Assembly (NCBI GenBank): GCA_964019695.1
Contig: OZ026524.1
Location: forward strand, 66,614,223-66,678,222
From: Loripinus fragilis
Lineage: Eukaryota > Mollusca > Bivalvia > Lucinida > Lucinidae
Direction of reading: 5' to 3'
DNA: 64,000 bases
Shown here: piece by piece, positions 1 through 10,889 of the stretch
How positions within the stretch are numbered: the stretch's first letter is position 1
Layout of the letters: every line of letters begins with the position of its first letter
The notes under the pieces: generated by a model
The model's database searches: none
The model's input: only the letters and a program-made list of their open reading frames with translations
Told to the model about the DNA's origin: nothing
Position numbers and translations under genes: made by a program

Positions 1-145
1 CAGAGTTTTCTTAAGTGTGTTCTGATTTTCATTATTGTCAGAGAATCTTAAGGTGGTTTGAAACCTAGAGGTGGTTACATTTTTGTTTGTAAGCAGACGT
101 TGTATGCAAATGAGTTGGTTGTGTGCTCGTGTAAGAAAGAACAGT

Positions 146-285
146 AAGCGAATATGATCAGGAAATACCACAATCACACACTGCAGACCGACCCACGTCA
201 CAGTAAGGAAAAGCCACAGAACATTAACAGAAACAAGCCATCATGAAGACAATTAAAGCAAAGCAATCAGCTCTCTCTTCCTCGC
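146..285 (+). repeat. Interspersed repeat RepA, copy 1
   Basis: This stretch shares an A-rich sequence with 19781-20030, 32889-33130 and 46005-46310. Shared landmarks in order are ATCAGGAAATACCA, AATCACACACTGCAGACC, CCCACG, CACAGAACA and AAGCAATCAGCTCTCTC. This copy is cut off after the CTCTCTC landmark, while the others run on for about 100 bases. No coding potential is visible. The family is not recognised; it could be part of a retroelement, because another copy directly precedes a LINE at 20.06 kb. Confidence 0.6.
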
Positions 286-623
286 CAATATTATTTATGC
301 ATTTATCGAGTGATATAGGTTAAACATTACTACTTCATTCACCAGATTAAAGCAATCGAACAGAGCAGTTATAAGAGTGTGTATGTGTGTGTTTATCTGG
401 CATTGTGGTCTATATTGCACATCTATTCTCTCTTTGCTTTATTTAGTCTTTACTTAATGCGAGATTAGATCAATAAGTCACTATTGTCTTCCAGCCATTG
501 CGGTTCATGCCGTTCAAGTCGCACCAGGCTGCAAACGAAAATGGAACACCTCAGACTGCAAACGCAAATGGAAGGTCGAAGTTGCATATTCCATAATTAT
601 CCATGGTTTCCCAAAACCATAAT

Positions 624-840
624 TAAGTCGCGACAATTGGGTATGTGCGACCAGCAAAGCCTCAGACCAGCCTGCGCATACGCACATTCTGATCAGAGCC
701 TTCGCTAGTCGTTTGCAATTGAATATTCCACGCGTGTAAAACTACTGACTGAAAATCCTTTGGAACTTCTAAGCTCAAAAGGAGGCTGTACAGGTTCGTC
801 TGAGTCTACACATTGTTGGAAATCACATGTCACGGCTCAG
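624..840. mobile_element. MITE-A, internally deleted copy
   Basis: This belongs to a family of about 240 bp with inverted ends TTGAGCCGTGACATG / CATGTCACGGCTCAA. Full copies lie at 23064-23302, 27829-28066, 52691-52935 and 57459-57699. In this copy the left terminus is shortened, but the core ACCAGCAAAG...TCTGATCAGAGCC and the right end ATCACATGTCACGGCTCA are clear. It has no coding capacity and is probably a non-autonomous DNA transposon. The family assignment comes only from copy-to-copy similarity. Confidence 0.7.
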
Positions 841-1236
841 TTTATATTATTATTTCAGCATTACCCTTTTCGAGGTTTTATTACATAGCTCAGACATTGT
901 TTTATGTTAACATTTCCAAAGGCAGCCTTTAATGAATCTTAAGAATTTTGCAACCGTTCATAGCCTCATGAACGACACAAAATTTGACTGACAGCTGCCA
1001 AGCTCACTTGCCCCTGCAATTCGCTTCGATCATCGAATTCATTCGCCAGATGTGACACTGATGTTTTGATTGACAGCGAGCCACACCTGAGTTGCACATG
1101 CAAAACAAGCTTCTTGTGTGCTCCATTGGCTGTCTGTGTTCACACTGGCTGTTCCGCTTTTCCGTTTTGCAAGAGACACGAAGTATTCATGATTCCACGA
1201 ATCTTCCAAAAATTGAACTCATTTCTTAAATGCATT
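841..1236. other. Unassigned intergenic sequence
   Basis: No convincing gene, repeat match within the window or regulatory site was seen here. It forms the left flank of the SINE insertion. Confidence 0.5.
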
Positions 1237-1447
1237 ACATCACCAGGAGGGAGCGCAGTGGCTCAGTGGTAGAGTGCTTGACTCGAGACCGAAGTTGGGT
1301 TCGAGCCTTTCCGGCGTCACTTAAATATTTATCACATTTATCCTCGCTTAGTACTGGTTAAACCCAGGAAGACCCGTACCTGTTTAACTGAAAGATTGTT
1401 GATGGGACGTAAAGAATAAATTCAAACAAACAAACATCACCAGGAGG
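1237..1447 (+). mobile_element. tRNA-derived SINE with 14-bp target-site duplications
   Basis: The body (1251-1433) begins with a tRNA-like head. An A box TGGCTCAGTGG lies at 1259-1269 and a B box GGTTCGAGCC at 1298-1307, with spacing usual for an internal RNA polymerase III promoter. A non-tRNA body follows, containing CTGGTTAAACCCAGG and GATGGGACGTAAAG, then a tail of CAAA repeats. Both sides are bounded by the identical 14-mer ACATCACCAGGAGG (1237-1250 and 1434-1447), the footprint of target-primed insertion. Being non-autonomous, it would depend on a partner LINE that cannot be identified here. Perfect duplications suggest a fairly recent insertion. Similar tRNA-head, CAAA-tailed SINEs are known in molluscs. 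Confidence 0.9.
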
Positions 1448-1828
1448 ATCCGCAACCATTAAAGATGGGCGCTAGAACCAGTAACTCAGAACACGGTCCC
1501 TTTCTACATATGTAGTATTTAGTGTACTATCTAGTTTTGCAATCATCTCACTGAGGAAGAGAGGTGTAGCACTTTTGCTGTGTACAGTATGGAACTTTTA
1601 TTCATGTATGGGTCTATATATCTGAGAATAGATTCCCACATCTTGACAGACCTGCCACCATATCAAAAGTGGATCGCTCAATTTAATTAAACTTTAGAAA
1701 TTGGTCAAAAGGCTTTAAACATCACGAATTTCTAATATAAGAGGTTAAAGTATATTGGCTGCCCTGGGTTTGTCGTAGGTGTACACTTATTTCTCTCTTG
1801 GAGGAGGCAATTAGTTATAAGTGTGATA
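1448..1828. other. Unassigned intergenic sequence
   Basis: A+T-rich sequence lying between the SINE and the first PLE tail. Nothing identifiable was seen. Confidence 0.5.
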
Positions 1829-2160
1829 AAGTAAGAACTACAGCAAGGATCAGAAATCGATACAATCAAGTACCACACCTGTCCCAGGATACAAAATGGG
1901 AAAGTAACAAAATCACAATAAGCATCACAAACAAGAGCCAAGAGGGCAGTCATTTCCCTTCAAGTGACCACAAGGCAGCAATGATTAGACGTGATAGCAT
2001 AACAAACACAAGACATAAATAACACAAATGATTCACAAATGATTCACAAAAGAAGTACCGCCTTGGAACGCTCAGTAAAATATTTTACTGGAGGGCTTAA
2101 ACCGGATTCACGGCGCACCAACCTCACCCTTAGTTCAGATGTGGATCAAGGGACAAAGAT
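1829..2160 (-). mobile_element. Penelope-like element 3' tail, 5'-truncated copy
   Basis: This is a diverged copy of the non-coding tail that follows the reverse transcriptase at 48.6-50.2 kb. Landmarks on the + strand are ATCGATACAATCAAGTACCA, CACCTGTCCCAGGATAC, AAGAAGTACCGCCTTGGAAC, TTTACTGGAGGGCTTAAACC and TTCAGATGTGGATCAAG. The coding strand is minus. No RT sequence is attached, consistent with the 5' truncation usual for retroelements. Confidence 0.8.
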
Positions 2161-2403
2161 GTTTGAAAACATAAACATAAGATTCATTAGTTCATTTTTT
2201 ACCAAAGTGTTTTAATGGAATGCTCACCACAATATTGGTTAGCTATCCCATACTGGTTTTAGCATTTAGACATTCATATTTGTTTTATCCAATCAACCGA
2301 GAGGAGAAAATTTCAAAACACCGATTCTTTTTTGCTGTGATAGGGTGCAAAAGACTGAATATAATAATATGACAGAGAATGCATAACGCTACTTCTAAAC
2401 CTT

Positions 2404-2520
2404 AAAGTAAGAAAGACAACAAGGATCAGGAATCGATAAGTACCATACCTGTCCCAGTATTCCAGATGAGAAAGTAAATTAGTCACAATAAACATCACAA
2501 ACAAGAGCCAAGAGGTCAGC
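2404..2520 (-). mobile_element. Penelope-like tail fragment
   Basis: A short second copy of the PLE tail terminus in the same orientation as the one at 1829-2160 (AGGATCAGGAATCGAT, TACCATACCTGTCCCAG, CATCACAAACAAGAGCCAAG). It stops where the TIR element at 2525 begins, so that element probably inserted into or next to it. Confidence 0.7.
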
Positions 2521-2524
2521 CCAA

Positions 2525-3430
2525 GTCAAATTGTGGCAGCAGTTTTTCTATAGGATGTGATCTTTGTACAAAGCCTAAAATGATAGCTTTTCTTTGTTTA
2601 TATATTTTTAAATCCTTAACTTTGTAAAAATAAAAATGAATATTTTCTGTTTATAAACGTTCAAATACTTACTTTTTCGCAAATGTAAATGTATATAGAT
2701 ATAGTTCTAGGATAAGAACTGATACTATTTTACGACAAACTGGTATATTGTTCTAGATTTAACACACAAAAAAGAATGAAATAAAGAAAAACATTATGAC
2801 ATATACTATAAGGTATTCAGCAATATATATAGTATGTCTTAAAGTATGTAATGTACGTTACATATTGCCATACAAGCACCAAAACATATTTTACACCAGT
2901 ACATACACCAGCTTTTTACTCTTGTCTATCCGTAGAATGCCCTGTTTTTACATGCTAGCTTTGAAAGTGAAAAGGTTCTTTCCTTATTCAATATTTTATT
3001 CAGGGTCATCATATTCAACAGCATAATATAACGCTTTTTATAGTATTTATGATAGAAACAAATTGTTTACAGTTTTGAAATAATCAGCTAATTTTCTCGT
3101 AGGAGCAAGTTATTTAAAATCTAAATACGTTCTTTAAAGACTATCAAATAATACTATTGAACAAAATTAAATGAATTTATAAGGTGTTGTTGATTTTGTA
3201 ACTTAAATGACATAAATAACAAAAAGTTGTGTTTCTGGACGTAAACAATTTATTTTGAAACTTGTTTAGGCCCCAAACTAGGTGTTGGCAGTAAATAATG
3301 ACTGTGTGCATCATCTGGATACCGCCAGGATATCATTTTCTATTCAAATGTTGCACTGTTTGTTTTAATAATAAAAATGGGGTAGGTGTATAAAACGCCT
3401 CCTCCTGAAAAACTGCTACCACAATTTGAC
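2525..3430. mobile_element. Candidate 0.9-kb non-autonomous TIR element
   Basis: The ends are a 24-bp inverted repeat with one mismatch: 2525-2548 begins GTCAAATTGTGGCAGCAG and 3407-3430 is its complement with a single C/T change. The interior is A+T-rich with no convincing gene. The TIR is the only evidence. No clear target duplication is visible, so the superfamily is unknown. Confidence 0.5.
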
Positions 3431-3804
3431 CGTACGACATGCTTAGAAATGTTGTAGAAGGCTAGTCCTAACCCTTTATGAAGCCAAACCTTTTCTGGCA
3501 GGGAAATTATGCGCATCAGCTCCTTGACTGTACTGTCCTTTGTGAAAATACTTAGAGGACTAAATTACGTTGTCATGGCCGCCCTGGCGAAATATTCTGG
3601 ATCCGCCCATTATATTCATTAAATCAAATACACTAGTCACCAGTATTCAACAGTCGGAAAGTCCGGCACAATTCGAGAATCGAATCAAGCCTCTGGTGTA
3701 CGTAAGGCGCATTACGCGTAGTCATATGCACGAAAAAGCTCCGTTTTGTTAGCCGAAACTGGCGTAAGGAAAAGATAGTACTGTAGCATCTGAGTCTAGT
3801 CCTT
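3431..3804. other. Unassigned sequence with a GGATCC-type remnant
   Basis: No gene seen. The words GCCGCCCTGGCGAAATATTC and TGGATCCGCCCAT near 3578-3613 resemble the end of MITE-D copies elsewhere in the window, but the match is too short to delimit. Confidence 0.3.
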
Positions 3805-3929
3805 TTAAAGCCCCAGTTACACACGATTCCGGCCATGATTCATCACGATTCGCCCCGATTTGAGCCAGATGGTAAAATCGGGGTGCATCGGGATGCGTCG
3901 GGATGGAAAAAAAGAAATCAAGCATAAAT

Positions 3930-4122
3930 ACGGTGTCTCACGATGCTCCTACGGTGTCTCAACGATTCATCTACGGATCCACTACGACTCATGACGACAG
4001 AGCTACGATTCACCGCGGTGGCGCTACGAATGCTCACGATGCCTCAACGATTCAATACGGTGCTAGTACGATTCAAGCCGGTAGCGCTACGGTAGCGTCA
4101 CGACCTCCCACGAATGTGCACG
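3930..4122 (+). repeat. ACG motif array with about 10.5-bp phasing (left end)
   Basis: ACG (occasionally CCG or GCG) recurs near positions 3930, 3940, 3951, 3962, 3973, 3984, 3994, 4005, 4015, 4026, 4036, 4047, 4057, 4068, 4078, 4089, 4100, 4110 and 4120. Every step is 10 or 11 bases, mean 10.56. The bases between, often ATTCA, GTGTCTC or GCGCT, vary, so this is not a simple minisatellite of identical units. The array opens an apparent reading frame that is best seen as a by-product. Confidence 0.8.
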
Positions 4123-7100
4123 ATTTATTTGCTGTCATGCGACAGTTTGGGGGGGGGGGGGTACTCTCATTTTTTCTTCATACGTAGGCTTGGGCCCAGC
4201 ATCTTCCGTTCACCCACAAAAAATATCAGGAATTTCAAGCACCCCCCCCCCCCAAAAAAAAAAAAAATGAAATATTAGCAACTACAAAAACAATTTCCAT
4301 TGACCTTAAAAAAGACCCTTAAATGCATAGAATTGACCCCAGAATATAGTCCAATATTGTGATGACCCCATATGAAATATCGACAAAATCTTAATACCCC
4401 AAAAGTATTCATTTTTCTATAAACCCCAAAAAATATTGAAATTCGCAATTTTGACCCCCCCCCCAAAAAAAAAAATAAAAATAAAAATTGACCCGAGCCT
4501 ACGTATGTATGAAATTTTCAGTGTAGCCCCCCTGGGGCGACGGTTTAACAAATTATGACACCAAATATCATTATCTCTTCAACCTTTGACGGAGTCAGTC
4601 ATGCCATCAAAAAGAAAAGCTGCCGCAAAATCAAAACAGTCACCAGACCCACGGGCAATGCTCAGTCCTGTCCCAAGTCCAGTATCATGTCCAGTTGTAT
4701 CAGATGACGTCCGGTTCAAGCTTTTAGCAATTTCGAAGTCTCTGGACATAAACCATGTAGGCTGGGGCCCAGGTTGAAAAAAAATCAAAAATGGTTACCC
4801 CGAAAGTAGCAAGGTTTGTAAAAGTATAAATCTGAAGAAGTATATATGGTGCATACGAAACCTTCTCGGAATTGCATAAAGCCACTAGAGCTAATAAAGT
4901 ATGGTAGCCCATGTGCGTCATAAGTATGCATGCGTTTAATACAAACGCTATGATCTCAGCAACGCGTTATCATATTGAAATCAAACTACATTTCAGGAAT
5001 GACAATGTGTTTGTTTTAAAAGTTTTGAGTATTAGTTTCAATTTAAAAGAACTGTTGCTTTAGCATTACGCATGCAATGTTGTGTACCATATGTAACCAG
5101 ATAAAACGTAATATTTCGTTTTCTCCCATCTGTATCTGTCACGACTCAATTCGATTATTTTCACACAAACACATCATAACTGTCCAAAGATTACATTGCT
5201 GCCGTTTTGTGTGAGATTTAATATTCAATATGGCTGCCGTCGCCATGAGGTAGGAAAACGTATTTATGGGGATCATTCCTTATCCTACTAACAGGTCACG
5301 TTTAAAATGCTTGCATATGTAGTGGGACGTCCATGTGTCTATTTCACAACACAAAATATATTGTGATGTAAGAATGTAAACTTTAAGATGGCCTTGAATA
5401 TGAGCACATAGGCTGTAAAAAAAGATTCGCTTTATACAATGCATTGTTTTGTCGAACCAGAAGGGTAGATATGCAAAATCACAAGGCAATGTTAAGTTCA
5501 TCCTGAACGGTTACTTACTTTTTTTTAAGTATGCGATAATAGCCTACATGTAAATAAAGTTGCTATAGGATGGCACCATTTTGTTTCATTACATAGTTAT
5601 TGGGCGAGAAGCGTGATAATCTTTTGACGTCTATTATAATCGGCTGACCGATTTCAAAAATCAACACACGTGGAGGGCAGTGTTGGAGGCTTACCTGTTG
5701 GTCTTCTGTCTTACATCAATTGAATTTTTATATATACATGTAGTCTTTAATTTATTGTTAAGGATATATTTAATGTTATAATGTAGAATGCCAATGTATT
5801 AAGTGTATAATAAATGTTTAACAATCACAATGAATTGTTCAACTGACCCAATGTTATTTTGTACAATATCACATTTTCTATAAATATAGAGGTTAGTAGT
5901 CAATCTATTTATGAATTTTGTTGTTTCTATTTTCTTGAAATTAGCATTAACTGTGATTAAGGATGTATGTTGTGATGTTAATTGTGTGAAATGTAAAAAG
6001 TGTATGGTATTATGCTTCATTTCAGTCAAGTGGAACATCAAAGTCCTCAAGCGAATCTAAAGGCAAAAATAATGAATGCTTATTTTCAACACCTTCTATA
6101 TCATAAATCTGGAAGAAAAGACTTATAACATTAACAGTGATGATTGTTAGATACAACATTATAATCCCCTTCTTAAAAACTGGTCAGCAACTTTTACTCG
6201 TAATTATAGACGGTTGCCTAGCAACAAGACAAAATGGACTAATTTGCCATACCTCGTATAATAAAACAATCACCATGGCAGCTAGACGTTCCATACTTGC
6301 ATACTGTTATGGCATGACCTGAACGACATACGGGTGTATCCATATATTTTATTGAAATTTCTTCCAATACCAATGTGTATTAAAAAATCATCCTTTTATA
6401 TTTAAAAAAAATCAAAACAAGGGATAAACAGTTAAGCAAGTTTCAGAACTTCCACAGCAGCATTTGGATGCACAATATGAACTTTTTAAACACATATCTT
6501 ACTAAAAAAGTATGCATACCTGACTGTCTATAGTATAGTTTGAAGTACATATATAACTTATTCACATCTAAAAAGTCATATCTGGCTCTCCAACACTCGA
6601 ATTTTTGGGAGTTGGACTCATGAGGGATTTAATTACATTTTCTTTTATGAAGTATGCAGTTTTGTAAGTTGTTAATAATACAAGTCTTTGGAAAAAGTTT
6701 TTTTTATCCTCTTGTAGCCTTGTGTGGGATGATTGACACGCTGTTGGGCTCCTCTGTTCTTTTTTTCTTTTTTTTTTGTTGATGGGGTACCTATGTTTGT
6801 TTTAGCCACATTGATTAACTAACGAGTATATTATTTCAAATTTTTTTAGTGTTGCAAGCATATATACCTCTCGGCTAATAACAAAATAATTGTCATAATC
6901 CTTTAGGTCATGAAGATTACATAACAAATCGAAACGAACAAGCACAAACTTTGAATAGCATAGACAGTCGGTGTTTTCAAGCTAGATTTTAAATATAAGG
7001 CAAATCAAAATATGTTCCCGCCTCCTCATAACATGCAATAGTATATATTGGACAGAATAGATACCATTTACAATCCAATTTGCTATAATAACATGTTAAA

Positions 7101-7409
7101 CAACGCGTTTAAATCATTATTACGATTTTTAATGGAAAACGGCTGACCATACAAATGTCGCTTATACGGCAATTCGCAATGAATTGCTATACAGTGGTTT
7201 TGTATTACCAAATGTTCAAACATTCTTTTTGCAAAAATTCAGCTTTGCTACTTTCGGGGTAAGCATCGATGACCTTTTGACGAGATACGCTGGTCTGGGC
7301 TACAACCTAATGATGCGCTTCACTAAAATTCACTTTTATACTATTGAAAATGGTTTTCAGCAATGATACCCCTGTTTTTATACCAGATTCTTGTGTCAGT
7401 GATAACCCG

Positions 7410-7735
7410 ATTTGCTACGAACGCCCACGAACGCCAACGAATGACCACGAATACTACCACGGTACCACTAGGAACGATCCTGGTCCCGCTACGGTAGAGC
7501 TACGATGTAGGCCACGCCCACAATCCAACACGATTCACCCCGACGAGTCTAGACGGTTTAAACTTGTCGTAGCCTTATCGTGGAGGTTCCCGAATCACCA
7601 AGATTCTTCACGAATCACCACGGTACGACTAGGACTCGCGCCGATGTCTCTACGGTGCTGCTACAACTCATGCCGATGCATCACGACTTGATAAATCGGG
7701 GTGAGTCGTAGCTCTACCGTGGCCAAAATCGTAAA
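7410..7735. repeat. ACG motif array with 10-12 bp phasing (right end)
   Basis: ACG or ACGA occurs at about 7417, 7427, 7437, 7447, 7459 and 7470, then less regularly to 7553. Regular spacing resumes at 7610, 7620, 7631, 7641, 7652, 7662, 7673 and 7683. This mirrors the array at the other end of the candidate 3.8-7.75 kb element. Two CGT words near 7568 and 7579 suggest a local strand switch in the middle. Confidence 0.7.
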
Positions 7736-7754
7736 TGTGTAACTGGGGCTTTAA

Positions 7755-8769
7755 GCCCATTGTTTTTATTACCCCGAATGTTTTATCAACAGAAGAAATG
7801 AATTTTATGATTTTCAATAAAAAATCGCTATTATAGCTATACTTTATTGAAAAATCATAAACTTCAGTTTTAGCCGATTGTTTTGCTGTAATCACACTTG
7901 TTACTGTTTTGTAATGGTTTTTGTGGCGGCAGCGTGACGTTATCTAACGTCAGCGTCACTTCATCAATGTATATCTTCGATGTACATCCGAGGTCTGATT
8001 CCACGGAATTGGCAGAGGCAGTTCCAACTGTAGTATTCAAGTGTGAAATGTACAAAATATGAAACTCGTGCAATTATGAACAGATTTCATCATTAATACA
8101 GTTTATAAGACTGCGATAGCACAATGCATCTACATGCACTTCGTGTATTTTTGACAATCTAATCTTAACATATTTGTAAAGTCGACATTTCATTGCTATC
8201 CAGCATCCCACCCGCAACAACGGCCACCCAACCCGCCTAAACATACCCTACTATAGATGTACTACGACCTCTGACCAATGACCTTTGGGCATTTCTATTT
8301 CAAAAGATTGATGTTGAATGTGTAAAATAAGCCAGTTGGGCTGGAACATCTGTGTACATATGTCAAAGCATTTTTAGTAAATGCAAATAAATGCCTGAAA
8401 TCCTTTTTTCAATATTGCAAATGGAGTCACGTGTCAAAGCTTTTGGTTTATCTGTAATAAGTAAGTATTTCGAAAGTATAAAAGCCTAGACTCGTCCGTC
8501 AATCAGAATGTGTGCATTTCCGGAATGCTTGACCACAAAGACCATATAAGATCATTAGTATACACCACTGACCGATATCACTATCATAAATCATGTACCA
8601 CAGCATTATGGCGGTATAAAACCTCACTAAAAATGTCGCCGAATGCACATAAATTGGATAATTATAATGATAATAATCGGTTTTGCTGTCTAATGTTGAG
8701 GTACGAAAGGGCGCATGCGCAGGCCAAGGAATTTTTTTGTCAGGTTGGGAGGAAGGTGTGTTGCTCCAG
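7755..8769. other. Unassigned intergenic sequence
   Basis: About 1 kb of A+T-rich DNA with no identifiable gene or repeat. Short open frames on both strands lack any recognisable domain. Confidence 0.5.
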
Positions 8770-9043
8770 GTCAAAAGTTTTTTGGTAATCATCAATTTAG
8801 TTTACCCTGGTGTGGGGCTCCGTACCAGCGCTCTATGAAATTCCTAACACAGAAAACAAAGTGGGCCAACATCAGCCCGCCATCGAAACGCAATTTAAAT
8901 GGCGAAATGGCGTTTCCATGGCGGACCAATGATGACCCCACACTGAATGCTGGCTCGGTAGTTTATGATTAGGAAATCTACACATCGGGGGTCCTGATCC
9001 CTAGCCCTGCCTCCACCACCACCCCCACTCGATCCACGCATGT
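8770..9043 (+). mobile_element. MITE-D copy (GGATCC-family)
   Basis: This shares an ordered set of words with copies at 18820-19052, 53262-53514 and 56735-56930: a GCGAAACGCC-like palindromic segment with AATTTAAATGGCG, then GGACCAATGATGACCCCACA, CTGAATGCTGGCT, a C/G-rich run and a terminal (G)GATCCACGCATG. No coding sequence. It is probably a non-autonomous DNA element; ends are not sharply defined. Confidence 0.55.
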
Positions 9044-9100
9044 TAAGAAAATGAACAGACAAATTGTCACTCTTGAGAGATAGCCAAGTCAAACACTACT

Positions 9101-9318
9101 TACTACTGTCGTGCCAACCAAGAGTGACAGTGACGAAATATTTGCTTACAATTGTTAAGTAAACACAATTTGCTTACTCCACTTGACCTTACGCGAATCG
9201 ATAGATCACTTGTGTATTGATCCTATCCTGAGGATAGGATTAATATAAAAGTGATCCATCGATAACTTTGTAAACAAAACATGAAGTCACTGTCACTCTT
9301 GGCTGGTAGAACAGTACT
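9101..9318. mobile_element. MITE-E, palindromic 218-bp element
   Basis: The inverted ends match over about 33 bp; the inner part CCAACCAAGAGTGACAGTGAC pairs with GTCACTGTCACTCTTGGCTGG. At the centre is the palindrome ATCCTATCCTGAGGATAGGAT, flanked by matching ATCGATAGATCACTT / AAGTGATCCATCGAT arms. The whole element could fold into one long hairpin. No coding capacity. Confidence 0.75.
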
Positions 9319-10889
9319 TTGATATATGGAAGATTGAGGTTTGAGATGCATCTTAACCAGAGACATAATTTCTATACGGTAATGTATATATCACTTGTAG
9401 ACTTCGAGCTAAAAAAGGTCCTGCTCCCCCCCCCTAGGGAATTTTGCAGACATATCCTATCTTGTAGAAAATTTCAAGCCGCATCTTTTAAGAGATGTTT
9501 GCACTCTGTGCTCCGGGGCGTTAGTCTCTGACAGCCTGTTACATATGTAACTGTAACAAACTAAGGAAAAAATCAAAATGAAAGTATGAGCTACAGAAAG
9601 AAGACATTAAACCATCTAATTATTCAAATTCATATGTAGTTTGCAAGCTGGATGCCTAAGCTACATAAAAGCAGCATTTTAAACAAAATTACAGCCTTCA
9701 ATGGTGTTATATGCGTTACATAGATGAAATTTCCTTTTGAAAGTTGAAATCGTGACTAACATCATTCATTTTACAGACAATTTGTGCATTTATACAAGTA
9801 TTTTTAATCTTTGTTTGCTCAAATACTCATTTGACTAATAGAAAAAACAAAGTTTTCTTTTCTATCTCAAATACCTTGTTTTATATGAGCTATTAAACAA
9901 ACCCTACCCCCAATTTTAAGTATCCAATTTTGGTATCTATTATTGAAGAAAAATATATAAAAATATTTGACGCTCGTGGATATCTTACATTTTTGGCACT
10001 GTCTTGCTAATGCAATAAAGAATCATACATTTGCAAGTTTGACATCAGGATCAGAGCACTTATTTAAGTATGTAACGTATGTTACATGGCATAATGAATG
10101 AGCTAGGAAATTTTCTTGGAAGTAAGAGATGATATTTCAGAAAAATACCGTTTTCACATGTTTTCCTATTAATCTCTAGCCTCTGGTGCCTTAGTCTTAG
10201 TAATTACAGTCATTGCTGATAACAATCCCATGGAATTGTGTTACCTATGTTATATATAACCTTTTTAATCACATATTTCCTTATGCCTATAATATTAAAA
10301 TATATAGACATATAGATAGAAAATAATAGTTCTCATTTAAATAACACAATTTAATAAATATTCCTATTAAATAAAATTATTCAAAACAATCTTTATTCAA
10401 GTCACCCTCAAAATGTTTATCATTGTGTCTGCTTCTATGGCAAAATAATCACCCATTTCATCACAACCAGTAGAATCATGGCACTGTATTAGGACTGCAA
10501 ACTGAGTACAATCCTGTTCCTCTCCACCCCTTTGGGAATTGTGCAGACATATCCTACCTTAAAGAACAATTCAAGCTGCATCAAATAAGAGATGTTTGCA
10601 CTCTATTAACTATGGGTTTAGCCTGTAATGGTATGATACGTATGTTACCATATCAATTTAAGAATAAATGAATTGAAAGTCTGAGAAACAGAAAGAAGAC
10701 ATAAAACTATCTATTTATTTGAATTATTCATGTAGTTTGCATGCTGAATACCTTTGATACATAAGAAAAGTTTTTTAACAAATATACAGCTTCCTATGGT
10801 GTTATATGTGTTACATTAATTAAGATTACTTTTTAAAATTGGTAATTGTGACAAACATCACTTATAAGCATTTCGTGTGATCCTCCTCT

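Larger units (their letters stand above)
3805..7754. mobile_element. Candidate 3.95-kb TTAA-flanked DNA transposon with phased terminal arrays
   Basis: The left end TTAAAGCCCCAGTTACACA (3805-3823) is inverted exactly at the right end (7736-7754). If TTAA is the target duplication, the TIR starts AGCCCCAGTTACACA. Both ends continue into arrays of ACG-containing motifs (3930-4122; 7410-7735). A second inverted match lies further in: TTACCCCGAAAGTAGCAA at 4795-4812 and its complement at 7247-7264. The left arm is longer because C/A homopolymer-rich sequence (about 4190-4750) has been added. The interior (4836-7240) is A+T-rich with no recognisable transposase, so the copy is non-autonomous or decayed. 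TTAA duplications are typical of piggyBac and Kolobok superfamilies; assignment to either is not possible here. The alternative is two separate elements lying in opposite orientation. Confidence 0.55.

Noticed and set aside
3903..4187. 94-codon open frame over the left phased array
   Set aside because: The frame follows from the 10-11 bp CG-containing array lacking stops; its Ser/Thr/Ala-rich product has no recognisable domain and runs into poly-G.
4601..4756. Possible exon MPSKRKAAAKSKQSPDPRAM... ending at a GT donor-like site
   Set aside because: It has a basic start and no stop, but no family match was recognised and it sits within the candidate TTAA element beside homopolymer-rich DNA; too weak to call a gene.
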